In this document: one piece after another, positions 7,830 to 21,402 of the stretch | Numbering within the stretch: the stretch's first letter is position 1 | Layout of the letters: every line of letters starts with the position of its first letter | Position numbers and translations under genes: made by a program | Source of the DNA: Echinostoma caproni | Lineage: Eukaryota; Platyhelminthes; Trematoda; Plagiorchiida; Echinostomatidae | Length of the DNA: 23,707 nucleotides | Reading direction: 5' to 3' | NCBI GenBank assembly: GCA_900618425.1 | Contig: UZAN01043722.1 | Location: forward strand, 10,191-33,897 | The notes under the pieces: model-generated | The model's database searches: none | The model's input: the letters and a program-made list of their open reading frames with translations, nothing else | Told to the model about the DNA's origin: nothing

Positions 7830-10520
7830 AGTGCCATGAAACATTTAATTGATATAAATGCGCATTGATATATGCAAACACCCACCCACATCGAAATACC
7901 TACAGATGCAAATCAACATTGGAATAGCACTGTGTTTCACTGTAGCACACTCACGTGCGCACACGCACACACATTTTTTTCAACGAGTTTGTCTTTTATA
8001 CTCTGCCCTCCCCCGCCCCGCCACCCGGTCGTACTCTATGCACTTTTAACCATCTCTGGTCCCTTATTTAGTGCTCAAGGGACTTATGCAAATGTGTATA
8101 CACACGAGTCAAGAATGAACGAGAGAGCGAGAGAAAGATATTACTCATCGGTGTACCAACATCGTCGATCGGTCAGTCGGTCAACGAATCGATCGATCGA
8201 TCGATCGATATCCAGTGACCCAGTCTTTTTCAAAAACGAACATCTGAACAAATGAAGGGGGTGGGCAATTACGACGCAAGAATCTCATTCAATTGCCTGG
8301 AAATCACGGGTTCATAAACCAACCCGGAAGGATGATGAATCGAGTGTCAGCAAACACTTGCACCCACCATTGGCTGTGATCGATCCAAGTGGAACGAAAT
8401 AAATTTACAATAGAAAACAATTCGGAATTTCCTCAGATTTGGTCCGTTCAATGGGATTTCTATGTCACGTAACTTTTGTCAATTTTCCGCGTCTTTTCAG
8501 GGCTGACTTCCTAGATCTGGTAAAAAAGTCTATCGGAACCTGAGACGATCAAAATGCATGTCTATTTTTTTAATGTCTGAACATTAGACTGAAAAACCAT
8601 GGATCGTGATGCAAAAGACCGGAACGTGTTGCGTGATAACCTGAAATAAAAAACACATAGATTGATTACACGTTCCCAAAAATATGTCCGGTCAGGGATT
8701 TGAAATACTTCGGGAAAAACTGTTTGTATTGTATTTCGTCTCGTTTCTGACCCAGTGCAACAAACGCGGGATTAATCCATGGATCGGCGAGTGCTCTCTC
8801 TGCATGAAGCCAATATTCGAATTGTGTGAATGACGAAAAGCATGAGGAGTACTATAGAGCTTTTCCGGAAACTTGGTTCATACTTATCTGTGTACTCCAG
8901 TTTCACGTATCCACCATAGTTCCAAGGCCATGTTGCTGTTATCTTCACAGAAAACTTACTCCAGCCAAAAATACTCACTCAGGGCCATTCGAGTGATCGA
9001 GCCAGACACCGTTTTTGTCCACTTCGATTTGGGGTTACGTAAGAAAAACTCAGGCCGCTTCAAATCAGGTACCACAACTATTCTACAACTCAAACAGAAG
9101 TAAATGAAAAAAATCGTGCAGTAGTACAGAGTACAACAGAACAACACACTTACGCACGCACGCAAACCCGCGGAATGGAAGGGGTGTTCCCGTGCGCCCG
9201 GACGAATGGTCCACATAACCTCGTCGCGCCGTTTTGTCCTGTCATGCAATCAGAACTTTGCATCGTCCCGAAACAAATGTAATCTTTTTGGAAAAGATAA
9301 TCGTCGAGCATGCTTTGAGCGAACCGCGGAAGAAAAAAAACGGGAGCACGTCGTAAATTCTCTCCGGAAAACCTCTGTGCACCATGGAGTTTCAGTTTTA
9401 CCAACAAAGTAAAGTGTAGAGCTACAACGAAATGCTTTTTTATTTTTGTGAAAGTTGAAAATTTCAACTACTGAGGCTAAAGAAAAATTCAGATAGTAAA
9501 ATAACCAACTATTAGCGAGTGTACACCACCATTGGAGAAATAATACTGTGCTAGTCAGTAGATGTGTGCGTGTGTGTATGTGAAGAATGGATATTGGAAA
9601 TTAGATGCACCTGGTTGAATTTCATTGTGCATTAGACAATCGGTGGTTAGAAAACCTGGTCTCCCACCCCCTCCCCGATAATCTCAATAGCCGTTTCAGG
9701 GGGTCTGATGAGTACAACCATGATAGGAGAACATTAGTGTCGATGAGGAGCAAGCGTACTCCATGCGAGTATTATGTGGTGAACCGCAGGTTTTCGCAAA
9801 CTGTTTGTGTAAAAGAATAATTTATCGGAAACACGCTCACAACTTGACTGAGTCACATTAGATTGGTAGATAATGTAATGTAATGCTCAGATATTCCATA
9901 TTTCTGGGTTCGGTGGATACTTTGGCCACACACACTCACAGATAGACAGAAACGAAAGTCCAAGGAAAACGGATTTGTATAGGGATCCCCCACCACTCAA
10001 CCTAAGAATAAAAGGAATATCAACTCATTTGAGGACATTCAGATGAAGGGGGCGGATGGACACCACTAATCAGACAATCCTCGACATGATCGATGCAAGA
10101 AAGTTAGACATCTGATAATTACATCATGTGTGAGCTTGCAACCAGTAAAACTACGGTTGAACAGAATCCCCCGTCCCCGTCTCCGCCCCTGCGTGTATGC
10201 TGCAGCTTCTGAACCTTTTCCCACAAACTCATGCAGCAACAGTCAGTGTTGCTTCAGGAGGCAAGAAGACAGAGAAGTTTGTAGCAAACGGTCGGCTGAC
10301 AACATATCAGGTCTTAAAAGGGGTAGGTGATCGATGCAGGAAGTTTAAATATGATAGAGATGAGTTGGATTTCGGATGGCACAGTCCTGGGTACATCTCT
10401 GGGACAATGGAGTTGACAGTGCATCTGCAGGTTTTTATTTTATCCTTCGGCAAACTTTGTTCTTTCCCTAGTAGGACAGACTGCATCTCTAGTTTACTCA
10501 GTTTGCAGTGTAATCTTGCC
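7830..10520. other. Intergenic stretch, no gene recognised
   Basis: Apart from a GATC tract near 8200 and scattered GT-rich patches (for example 9562-9582), I found no convincing coding sequence. The 127-codon frame at 7872-8255 is low-complexity and shows no family motif. Confidence 0.5.
8188..8210. repeat. GATC tetranucleotide tract
   Basis: Five self-complementary ATCG units in a row, so the tract is itself palindromic. Confidence 0.85.
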
Positions 10521-10521
10521 A

Positions 10522-11007
<486 letters not shown>

Positions 11008-11094
11008 CCTGTTTATCAATATTGACGTGATACAAAGATGTTTTTCTGCCGTCTATCTTTCATTGTATCAGTGACTGACTTCTTTTGTGTTTTG

Positions 11095-11190
11095 TTCATC
11101 TTCTGGTTGATTTAAGCGTCAACATCGACCAAACACCGCAGTTTATTTGATTTAAAACATCCTGAATTCAGTTCAAGTTTAGTATAGGTT
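11095..11190 (-). mobile_element. Short LINE-related fragment
   Basis: On the minus strand this shares about 55-80 bases, including the block AATCAAATAAACT, with the LINE remnant at 12235-12320. The conceptual peptide around it resembles the region just upstream of the reverse transcriptase core. It is too short to classify alone. Confidence 0.4.
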
Positions 11191-11699
11191 TTATGCAACC
11201 GAAAAGATGAGTATTCAACAGCAACGTAGTCAACGCAGAACCAACCAAAACGAGAAAAATTGCATCAGAATTGTGTGAAGCAAGGTGAAAAAACAAAACA
11301 CAATTCACAATAGGAGTGAATTTAGATCCGAAGCGATGTGTTCTGGGTTACAAAAGAAATCGGGCACCACAGAAGACCATTTTGCGTGGTTGTGCGAGCA
11401 AATATACAGTTACAGCGGGACCAGGTGGAAAACGAGGACAGGATCTGCGTGTAACGAATGCGAAAGGCTGTTCATGATATGAGTTCGTATGTTATGGAAC
11501 GATGAAGTGACCGAGAATTTCACGGAAAATTCCATTACTTCTAAATAATTGTGCCAAGGAGCTGGAAAGCTACTTAAAATCTTTTTTGGACATCCCTAGG
11601 AATATCACAGGGTGCCCCTACAGTGAAAGGGACAAATGCAGGCATAAAGAAAACGATGAATAAAGAAGCGAGGGATGGGTAAATCTTTCAGGCATAGAA
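11191..11699. other. Unassigned stretch between LINE pieces
   Basis: No gene recognised. It lies between two related LINE fragments and may itself be decayed retroelement or ordinary intergenic DNA. Confidence 0.35.
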
Positions 11700-12320
11700 C
11701 ATTAAATGGTAACTTTCTAACTTTTCCAAATACAGAACTAACTTGATCAGACCAGCATCAATTTCGGTTGATTAACATACCAAGACACCTAAAACTTACG
11801 GGTTGCATAATGGTATCATCACGCAGGTCTTCCACGGTACAGGATTCTAAGAGATTTATGCAACGGTTCACTCTGAGAAGTGAGAAGGACATTCCATTTC
11901 GCCTGTTCGCCGAGCTTGGCAATTTGTTTGCAAACGTTTCATCACCCTCAGAGGTGACATCATCAATGCTTGTGAAACGGCTTGTGAAGTGAGAACGACA
12001 TGTTTGGAGAGATCGAGAGGTAAGCTATGTGCAGTGGACCACTCAGCGAGTTTAGTAAGGTCAAGTTGAAGGTCGGAGGTGACAGAGGCATCGGGGTTGA
12101 CGGTTCCGACTACCACATTGCCTGTATATTTGTTGTGCAGGGATGAAACATAAGTGGAAAAGACAACCGGGGACATAATGTCACCTTGTAGTACGCCTGG
12201 TGTAGAGATTAAGGAAGTGAAGGAACGATCAAGGTAACTGACAAAATCAATCAAACATCATAGTTTATTTGATTCTAAAAAATCATGCATTACTGAAAAG
12301 CAACTTCAGATATTCTATTT
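11700..12320 (-). pseudogene. CR1/Jockey-like LINE reverse transcriptase remnant
   Basis: The minus-strand frame 12254-11868 contains TPGVLQGDIMSPVVF (residues 18-32), the conserved GxxQGxxxSP segment of LINE reverse transcriptases. It is followed by a conserved W-S and LPLDLSK region. The catalytic box expected at residues 43-46 reads YTGN instead of Y-x-D-D, so both aspartates are lost. Further downstream (about 11815-11705), after stops, another frame gives CLGMLIN and WSDQV, typical of the next conserved block. Upstream the frame joins FVSYLD-like sequence directly to the GVLQGD block, so the segment with the first catalytic aspartate seems deleted. It is dead and 5'-truncated. Clade placement is by eye. 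Confidence 0.7.
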
Positions 12321-13895
12321 GGAAGAAAATTGCAGTAATGAACACCAAAGAAGATCGTTCTGTCTTTGTTTTGTGCGTATCCATCATCCTCACTGGGGGT
12401 GATGCTAGTGGTTTCACAAACAGCTCACAAGCATGACTACCTACTTCGGTCATCCGGTAGATGGATGAACAGATTGTTACCGCGCATGCACTGTTTCTAT
12501 CCCGAAATGCCGCGTGTCCTCACAGAAAAAGAAAGTTCTGTCGAACAACCAACGCACATGAGTATGAAAAAAGCGGACAGATGAATCCGACTATCGGGAG
12601 GATCTGTTGTGCGAATATGGGTACCGGTGCCCGAAATTCTCGCAAATCTTCAGTAGGATAGGACTGGTAGTGAACCAGACACAAAATTGAAGTCCCCTAT
12701 CACCTAAGAGAAATGACTTACATTACTAAGTTCCCGGGGTGGGAGTGGGGAGAGATGAAATATCCTTTTCGTCAGATATGTGATCGGCTTCACCATACTT
12801 GAGCATCAACCCGATACTGGTGATGCATCGCTCGCACAGAGTGAACAATGTTTTGTGTGATTCGCTAACTTCTACATTTCGCAACCATACCATTTGAAGT
12901 CTATACGAAACAAAGAGCGCTATCGATCAATAGAAATACTTTTCGCAATTCCCCATTGGGTCTTCAAAAATCGTCCAATCAACCATTATTCTTCAGCTTG
13001 TGATGATAATGATCGAAGAAATCAATCAAATTCCTGTGGTATGGGTATGCTTCGGGTAAAACAAAAAAAAAACAGACGCGACTTCGCCTCCTCACTCCTC
13101 ATCACCGTGCAGCCCTAACAGTGATTGTTTTGTCTCTTCTGGAGGGTAGAGAGAGAGAGGGGCGGGGCGGGGCGGGGGGATATTGACTGGATTGCCTGAA
13201 AGTTAGATATGTAGCTCGTTTTATTAATTTCGAAATTTACTTATTTTTTGTGTAGAACACATTTTGTTAGATCAAAAGCGTAACGTTTCTTCAGTAAACA
13301 AAGTATGGTTAATCAGCTCTGGTTATGAAACCAGCTGTTTTGGTCGTCGAACGACCAACTTAAGAGACCGTTTGTACGGACTGCACGTGTGCTTGTAAAA
13401 AGTTGCCCTTTTAATTGTCCAACTGGAAAACTTCACCTTCACAGATAATCCTCAATTCATTCGGTCATTCATACCACCGGGTAGCAAAAGATTCCAATTT
13501 CCCTCTCAGTAGAGCTTATTAGTAAGGTAGTAAGGTATACCTGTGAGTCCACTTAGAGTCTGACTTAGAGTCTCACGTAAGACCGGGGAAAATTACCGCT
13601 GTGCCAAACAACTCACATCCGAGTTAGCGACAATTAACAATTCCATTTGTTTTCTTCAATTCTGTCTCTTTCACCTGCGGAGGTTTACCCACCCCGGAAT
13701 TTTAGAATGGTTAAAATAACGCTTCCATCCCACTCACCCCGACCAACCCTCGTGAGTGAATTCTTCTTGAGTTCATACACGATTTTCACGGTCTCTAATA
13801 AGCAATTGTAAGATACATACTCTCAGATATTTGGCGTCACTCAACTATCGAAAATTAAACGAAGTTCGAGTGATTTTTAAACCGACCATGTTTTC
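12321..13895. other. Intergenic stretch, no gene recognised
   Basis: It contains a GA/GC-rich tract at 13147-13179. No exon-like frame was convincing. Confidence 0.45.
13159..13179 (+). other. GGGGC repeat, potential G-quadruplex
   Basis: Four runs of four to six G separated by single C. It is preceded by a GA tract. It could also be read as overlapping Sp1-type GC boxes, but no transcription unit starts nearby as far as I can see. Confidence 0.55.
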
Positions 13896-14348
13896 TCAGC
13901 TCCCGTTGCCTTTTGTTGAGACCGAAATTGAGACGAACATCGATACGCATCGGTATTTTGTAACTATGGGACAAATGGCTCCAGGTTCCTGATTGTACGT
14001 TTCCATTGGTTCGCTTGAAAAGGAAGACCCTGACTTTGTTGTCTTTAAAATTGATATTGGGAGGATGAAAATAGGGACTGGGGCCACAACACCAGCTATA
14101 TGATATCTAAATGAGATTAAAATCCCGGGCACTGGAGTAATAAAAGGAGTAATCCACAAATCATTCTCAGTCTCACTGGTTCCTCTTCCCTGCTCTCTCC
14201 CACTCCCTCTCACCATCAGCTCATCCCAGATAGACATAATCAATCGATTTCCATTAGATGCAGTTGGTTCGTAACCTCTTCTTACATTGTTTTGTCCAAA
14301 GTACTGCTTGTTTGTGTTCGAATTCCCCAGACTTACAGACTCATTCAC
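13896..14348 (-). other. 150-codon open frame, unrecognised
   Basis: This is the longest non-repetitive open frame in the window. It has no ATG at its start (it opens with GTG). It shows no domain I recognise; the middle has a hydrophobic Ile/Pro/Val stretch around residues 75-105. I see no convincing splice sites at its ends. It could be chance, an old transposon frame or an exon; chance is the default. Confidence 0.2.
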
Positions 14349-17300
14349 CTATGTACTATGACCAGTTGTTAGTGAAACATTTTACTAGCAGTTCCAAATA
14401 ACGATTGAGTCGGAAGTGGATTGCGTAACTAGTATGCAAAAGGAATTTGTGAAGGCGATGGCTTACACGTGCAATCATACAGTGGACACATTCATGATCA
14501 TGTTACAATGCAGACCTAGATGAGTTCCTCGGACTGTACTTTTGTTCGTGTTCATTCCAAAAATGCGTGTGTGTTGGTGTCCGACTAATAAGTGGAGACA
14601 AGATAGTGGCCTGCTCACAAGTGTGTTGTTGTGACTGGTACATCAAATTTCCACAGATCAAGTAGCGTATCTGACCGGTTTGGTGCTTTCCTTTTGTCAC
14701 TGAGTGAAAGGCAGTAGAACACAAATTCTCCTCACAGAGTAGTCCATGCGGGGATGCTGTTTTCGTGGTCAGTGTGGTTTGTTGTCGAAAATTTCTGGCT
14801 TGTTTTACTTTTACAAGCATGGACTCTTTGCCATACACGGATCGTCATCCGGAACCTAGTTGATCGTCATTAGGGTGACAATGTTGTCCTTAGTGAAGTG
14901 TGCAATGTTCATTAATCGGTTAACTAACTTGTTGAATAAAGGTGACTGACAGGGGCGCTTTGCACGTACTGGTTAATTGGCAAATCCAATAAGCGTCGGG
15001 TTTGGTTCCCTTGTTTTACGTGTTGAGAGACAAATTTTGTGCTTGTGTGTGTGTAAAAAAATGTTCCATAGTGAGCACATAGTAACTGATACTGTTCACG
15101 TGCCACGAAATGATTTATCAGGCGTATAGTCTGTGTCGATTCGGATTTCGTTTGGGTTGCAGGATGCGTGTTCACGCTCGGGGAGAGAGAAGGGGAAACA
15201 ATCATACAGTCGAGGGGAAACTAGAAGCCTCGGGTCACAACAGTTCACTGACGATGAATTGTGAGAAAAGAAGAAGATACCGGAAGAGAGACACGGTTTG
15301 AGTAGCGAAATTTTGTAAGATTACAGTTTATTAAGCGTGCTGAAGATTAACTCTGTTTAGTTTAACGGTGCACATCGTCTAAGAATTCAAGTTCTTTCTG
15401 GTTGACCTGTACACGGAGGAATGAGCGAGCTATCTGTGAGTTGAAGAGAGCATAAATATTTACGGCAGAATGGGGATCATTTGTGGACATGACACTTATT
15501 CGGAGGTCTTTATTCCAATTTGTTTGGTAGTGATGTATTTGTTGAAAAGCACTTATATCGCTTACTGTGGATCAGTTCGGCCCTTTCTGATTCATTGATT
15601 TTGGTTACAACTCGCTGTGTCCATTACACGTCACGAATAAACCCGGTTTCTGATGAAGGGGGCTGGTAGCCATGAACCCTATAGCAAAGTGGCCTAATTT
15701 TGATGGCAAGAGATAATAAATCAATTGGTTGTGTGTGTATATGTGAATCCCATCAACACCAGCAGCACTGGCACCTCATTTTCCAATTTGTTTTTTTTTA
15801 TTCGCCTGTCGGCTGTTTGGCGAAGAGTGGGCAAAAAATTATTCCCCCTTCTTGTTAGTTTGACGATAGATCAAGACGAGGTTCAAATGAGAAAGTCAAC
15901 GTAGATTGAGTGAATGAGCAACCATTAACGACATTAGTCACTGCTCGCAGTATCAAGAAAATGGCGTGTTCTTCTCATGCAAAATTTTGAACTAATTGGT
16001 AGTTAGATAGGTAAGCCCCCGGCTAAACTGATCGATCGATCATGAAAAAGGAATAGTGAAAACTGAAAGTAAACCCATCATTCCGGTGGCTTGCACACAA
16101 AAGAGACTTTGTTTTGAAAGAATACCGGTTACTTTGATTGAAGTGTCGCACATTGCTTATACGCGCTGAGAACACCGTCACTGGTATAAAATACCTTAGC
16201 TGGTCTCTTCAACGCCGATAAAACCAATTCACAAATAAATTCGTCGTACAATATGTACCTACACACGTGTATATATAAATTTCCACTATTTATAATGTAT
16301 ATTAACGATATCATAGCGTAAGTTTTTATTTCGGGATTGGATAACGTCGATTGCAGAACTTTGGATATGAGGTATAGTGGATGACAAAGCGTTTGGATGA
16401 AAGACTAACGAATTTTGCAAGGTCATGAGAACCACTTCCATCATACTGAACAGTATTCAGCAACGTCTCAGGTTGTAGTTCTGGGGTACAACTTGTGATA
16501 TCCAACTAATTGATTAGACCGCAAATATAAAGACAAACTATTTCAGCTAGTTCCTAGAAGCTGTAACCAGATGGAAGCTCAACATACTGCAAGTGGGTTG
16601 TATGCATAATTCGCGCCAAAATGTGAGCTAAAATGAAGCTGTGATCGAATCAATTAGAAATACTAATGCCCCGATATAAAAGATACAATAATCGACAATT
16701 TTATGTTTGTAACAATTTTTCCACGCACAATTATACATTTGACGCCGTTTTGGACAAAAGGAGCCGCAAACGGTGTTTCGGAGGGGAGGGGGCAGCTGAA
16801 ATAGCCCCTATGTGTTGGTAGGGTCAACGACCAACAGGAATGGTGGTGTGCTTTCAATTTGATCATCGCTCGCGTGTTAGGGTAGGGGCACTCAATCCAA
16901 AAGAGATCAACTTTTCTGACACCCTATAAAGTTCCTTTAAATGGTTCAAAGGGTTGCAGGTTTCGAAATCTGTGGTGCTACATGAAGCATTTCACTTTTG
17001 GCTTTTGACCAACAGGAAGGAGGTAGCGGATACCGATATGCAGTAACGACTTTATCATTGTACCGGATTAGGATGGCCAGCGCGAGAGACCAAGACAGGT
17101 TTTGCAGCTTCTGTGGTGAGAACTTTCAACCAGCAAAACACTTGACGATACCACGGATGATCGTTAACAGGTGTCAATACATGTCATTCCACTTCGTGAA
17201 ATCCTATGGTCAACACCTTATTATGTCCCTGGTGAACAATTAGTTTCAGCCGCATACGGGTAAACGTGAGTAACAAGAAACCTTGAAGCCAAAATTTGTG

Positions 17301-17789
17301 TGTAACTACTTACTCATAAGTGGTATATACGTAATTGATCATATTAATTTCAGTTGTTTTGGGGATTATTTGTAGTTGGAGTGAAAGGTGACAGAATCAT
17401 GTGCACTAACCATCTATCCGAACAAATATTATCAGGGTAATATAATTTCTAGGAGTTGCAGATCGAAACAATGCAGTAATCCTAGCCCTTGCAAATGCAT
17501 ACTTCAGTCGTTAGCCAGTAGATCCTTTCCGGTGAGACGTTATTGCCGTTTCCCATGCATCTAGGACGATCTTCGGTTTTTTCGAAGATGATTTCCTACA
17601 AAAGTAGCAAAGCAAATAAAACTCATTAACTTAGTATATCCTATATTTTAGCCAATGTTCGTTTTCTGAAAGGTAGATTACAGTCTCACAGAAAGTGAAC
17701 GAGGGGAATTCTTTTCTACTTAGTTCCAAATCCATAGGTAAATAAAATGAACTCACTGAAGCACCTAGCTGGTGTACAACTTCGAATCA
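14349..17789. other. Intergenic or intronic stretch, no gene recognised
   Basis: Several short frames exist (for example 111 codons at 14503-14838, minus strand, opening with GTG), but none shows a family motif. No RNA gene or clear transposon protein was found. Confidence 0.4.
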
Positions 17790-18014
17790 TTAATACAGTA
17801 TATTGTTATGTTCTACAAGACTTGCACAGAGAGAATAGCTAATTTTCTCATCAGGTTGGTACATTTCCACCCATGAACAGCTTTCTAAAGGGATCATAAA
17901 CTGTGGATTTGGAATAAAGATTACATAGATGGGCGCCTGTTGTTTAGGTTTTCCCACTCTTATTCCTCTATATTTTATGACTGATACTGGGGCAAACACT
18001 AAACCGTCCAACAC
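17790..18014 (-). other. Possible exon, unrecognised protein
   Basis: The minus-strand frame of 74 codons is protein-like in composition, with a basic segment KYRGIRVGKPKQQ followed by IYVIFIPNPQF and an acidic/aromatic stretch. It opens with GTG, with AAAAG just upstream as a possible acceptor but a poor pyrimidine tract. A GTAGAA donor-like site lies near the end. I do not recognise the family. It is a candidate only. Confidence 0.25.
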
Positions 18015-18810
18015 CTTTTAATTACACCTAGCATTTTTTCGGGTAGCTCGAATATTACCGTCATTCACTTCCTTTGACATAGTAAAATGTCATAACTGAC
18101 ATTTAATTCCTGAATCAAGGATACTAAGCTTCGAATTTGTATTAGTAATTGGCAATTATCGGCTGAGCTGCTTCAACGCTGTAAATATTTGTAAGCCAAG
18201 TGCATCACATTCACCTTTCAAATTAAAAACGTAACAACGGTAGTGATGAATGTTTGTGTAATACCGTTCGATTTTTAACTTTTCATCGGTTGATAAGAAT
18301 ACATTACATGTGAAAATTACACCTATCTTAGCTCTTAATTCACAGGAGTAAACCGCAGATGGTGATTCCAGTGGAAAAAATGCTTCCTCTAAGCAATATT
18401 GCGTTAAATGGCTACATCTTCACTTAATTTTCAGCAACTGAACAGAACAGAACCGCTTTTGTATTTTAGTAACAAACTACTCATGAGTAGTCTCAGTAAC
18501 TTACATTAAGTAAATAGCGTTTTTCTATGGAAACTTACGTTTGGCATTATATACAATGGTTTTGCCGCATTTCTCAGATTTATTCATGTTACATCCATGA
18601 GGCATTTTGAAAGGGGCCTCTCTGTTTTCAAAGCCATAGTTAACTACTGTCAAACTAGCAGTGTAGAATAGTGCAGTTTGGTATGTATGTATCGTTCTTA
18701 GAGGAAAAAATATTCTAATTTTGCCATGGTTCCTTTTTCATTCTGCAAGATTAGATTGTAATTGGTAACTAGGATGATTGGTGATCTGATTTTCTCACTT
18801 CATATATCAG

Positions 18811-19061
18811 GACATGGATGATAGGACACTTATGGATGGAAAAAATTTATTTTCCAAGGCAATAGAGAGAGAAACCTTGTTCCGTGAAGTCTTTCGTGAA
18901 ATTTTTGTTAATCAACACCTCCGACACTGGGAACGTCTGTGTATGGTACGCGCTGAGCCTCCAACGCTCTCAAAATTGCACATATTACCAATTACGTGGT
19001 ATGCAGCGACGGCCATTTCTTTGATAGTCTGGGTATACAATGGACAGACAAACCTATTAGG
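18811..19061 (+). CDS. Possible exon of an unrecognised membrane protein
   Basis: The frame starts at ATG 18814 and stays open for 83 codons to a stop that lies inside a strong 5' splice site (AGG followed by GTGAGT at 19062). Just before the ATG, a pyrimidine-rich tract ending in CAG (to 18810) looks like a 3' splice site. If both are used, the exon is 251 nt. The peptide is rich in charged residues at first (residues 1-50, possibly helical), then has one hydrophobic segment at about 57-75 that could span a membrane. I do not recognise the family and found no partner exons, so the gene model is unproven. It lies about 2.3 kb upstream of the kinase in the same orientation. Confidence 0.4.
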
Positions 19062-21359
19062 GTGAGTCAGAAAGTGCGATCAAACTCGCGGCCCTCCGTA
19101 AGAACCGGCGTCATTTTGGTGGTAAAAAGCTGGCCAGCTGATGGGGGACATATTCTGTCTTCGGTAACTTTGTGAACCGCTACCGTAAAGCGACTTGTTT
19201 TGACGGGTATTGAGCAGGTTTCATTGGGCATTATCCTCGTTCAAAGCGTTTGTGATCACTTTAGGGATTATATGTATTTTAGCCGTATTGCCGAAGGTCT
19301 ATGTCGTATATAAAATCCTAGGAAGGAACGTATGGGGGTGATTTACATGCACCTTAAAGCTGTAGCACTGTAGCTGTAGCTGTAGTACTGGCTAGTTTCA
19401 AAAATACTCAAAGTGAACCGTCAATGGTGTTTAACATATGGGCACCAGTATGAGTGCAAAGAGAACGTATTTCTTGTACTCTGAGAAGTCACAACAACAG
19501 CGGAAGCTGCTTTTATCGATGCGCTAATGATTAGCCAAAGTTCTTGTTGAGTCTTGGAATGCATTCGAAGTGCATTGATACAATTTCGGCGTGTTTAAAC
19601 ACAAGAGTTACACTCTTGCACGGGAGGAGTTCGTCCACGATGAAACAAGAAATAAAGAAGAGGCAACTATTAAGGTTAGTTTCAACGTCACGGAGCAACC
19701 ATGCAGCATGAAGCAGAGGTAATTGTAATTTGTATGTATCCCGTGGTTAACTTAGTGCAGTATTGACCGTTTGATAATCGGCCGGGATAAAACACGTGGA
19801 TAATTTAAAGATCGTTCACAGAAATGGGTTTCGTTAAGCTGCACTAAAAGGAGACCAAATAAAATCTAAATAGTTTCGCAAGGTAGTTTGAATGTGCTTC
19901 ATTGTTAAAAGAGAGAATAATGAAAAGCGTTGGAACCTGGAAGGAAGGTATGAGAAGAAAGTCAGGACAAAGGATAAAGTAAAGGCATTGTGGCAGGTGG
20001 CCGTGGGTTGATTGGATGTTTGCAGTTTGGAATACCGGAGCGGTTCTGGTTAAAGGGAAGAAGTAGATAAAGTCGTTCGAGGAAAAATGTGGGCTCTCTT
20101 TGGTGGTCCATGCTATATCAAGGTGGATTGCACAGTTCATATGTCGGTCATGGTCGGTATTCGTGAGATCGTCGAGAATGAGAGTGCAAAAAAATCTATT
20201 TGTTTTCCTTTGCGAAGAGTTTTAGGTTATTTGGTTCCGACTTTTGGTAGGTAGCTTTATATTATAGTATGATGATTTAACGCTGTCAAATAACGAAGAG
20301 CTTTGCATGATGAGTTATTGAGAAGGGCGGGATCGAGAACTCCTAGACCTAAGGTTTACTGTTCTCTAAATTTTTGGGGCAATAGGGCTGCTAAAGCGTC
20401 CATGAATCCTTATGCACTGGCTAGTCGTTGATGGTATGGCTGAATTTCATGGGTGATATCATTCTGCTTGAAGGTGAAGTCTAATGGCTAGAGAAAAATC
20501 AGGAATCTTTGAAGGGGGGACAAATCAGCGATAATTTGGTATACTAATCTCAAAAACCGATGGATACTGGTCTTTAAATTGCTCTAATGTATGATACCCG
20601 TAAATCCATATAACTTTATCAATGTCCTACAATACCAATATCTTTTCAACTTCACTGAACAGGTCGGTGAAAGAGACCGGAAATGGATTTCAATAGAAGT
20701 TCTTCATTAGTTTCGGTCTGCATGTTTGAAACTATATATTGTAAAACATAAAAAGGGCTTCTAGTTTTTATGCAGCATTTCCGTCTCTCAACTCTACGTG
20801 GCCTTCGACTGCCAGATGATCCCGAAAAGGATGTAATTAGGCCTTGAGCTTTGTGAAAGGCTTTGAGTGGGGACCTCTTCGCTGAAGTTGCACCACTGTT
20901 GACAGATTTCAGTAGTAACTTCATGAAGATATGATTAGCGAAATTACTGTAAAAATGTCGGCAAAAGACCACTAATGTTTATTTCCTGTTTATTACCATA
21001 TCACAAAGAGATTCACTGTGGTACCGTGCTGCCTTGCTATCACAATAACGTATCCTTGGTAGAACAATGGTATCTCGTGTGTTTATGAACACCACGACTG
21101 AAATGTATTTTTGCTACCAGGGCATGGGCCTGGTAACTCCCGCATTCCGATGTAGCGCATGTTCATTATCAGAAATCTTCTTTTCAATTCAGCGGGAAAA
21201 ATTCGCAGCCCAAAACACGATGGGTATGTGAGGAAAGCCACAGAACATAACGCAGTTCATTCAGTTCACTCGGTTTGTTTTAATGCATTATTTCACAAGG
21301 TCATCTGCGCCACTAAATTGCGTTTTCTCAAGTTCGGTCGGTCTATCTGAGTTTCCAGT
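19062..21359. other. Stretch upstream of the kinase gene, no gene recognised
   Basis: This must contain the kinase promoter and 5' UTR, but I see no clear TATA box, initiator or trans-splice acceptor that I could defend. Open frames at 19844-20140 and 20652-20972 (minus strand) show no motif. A short CTGTAG repeat lies at 19367-19386. Confidence 0.4.
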
Positions 21360-21402
21360 ATGGGTAATGCCCAGACAGCGAAGAAAGGGGATCCTGCCGA
21401 TG
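21360..21402 (+). CDS. PKA-C: PKA catalytic subunit exon 1 (coding part)
   Basis: ATG plus 14 codons and one base (phase 1), followed by donor GTAAAT. It encodes the N-myristoylation signal. The 5' UTR boundary is not determined. Confidence 0.93.

Noticed and set aside
7872..8255. 127-codon plus-strand frame
   Set aside because: It is low-complexity, shaped by CA-rich and GATC repeats and without recognisable domains or splice sites.
9705..9712. CTGATGAG, possible hammerhead core
   Set aside because: No stem II closing with GAAA follows at a suitable distance.
17847..17854. Minus-strand CTGATGAG, possible hammerhead core
   Set aside because: It is followed by AAAATTAGC without a stem II or a cleavage triplet arrangement.
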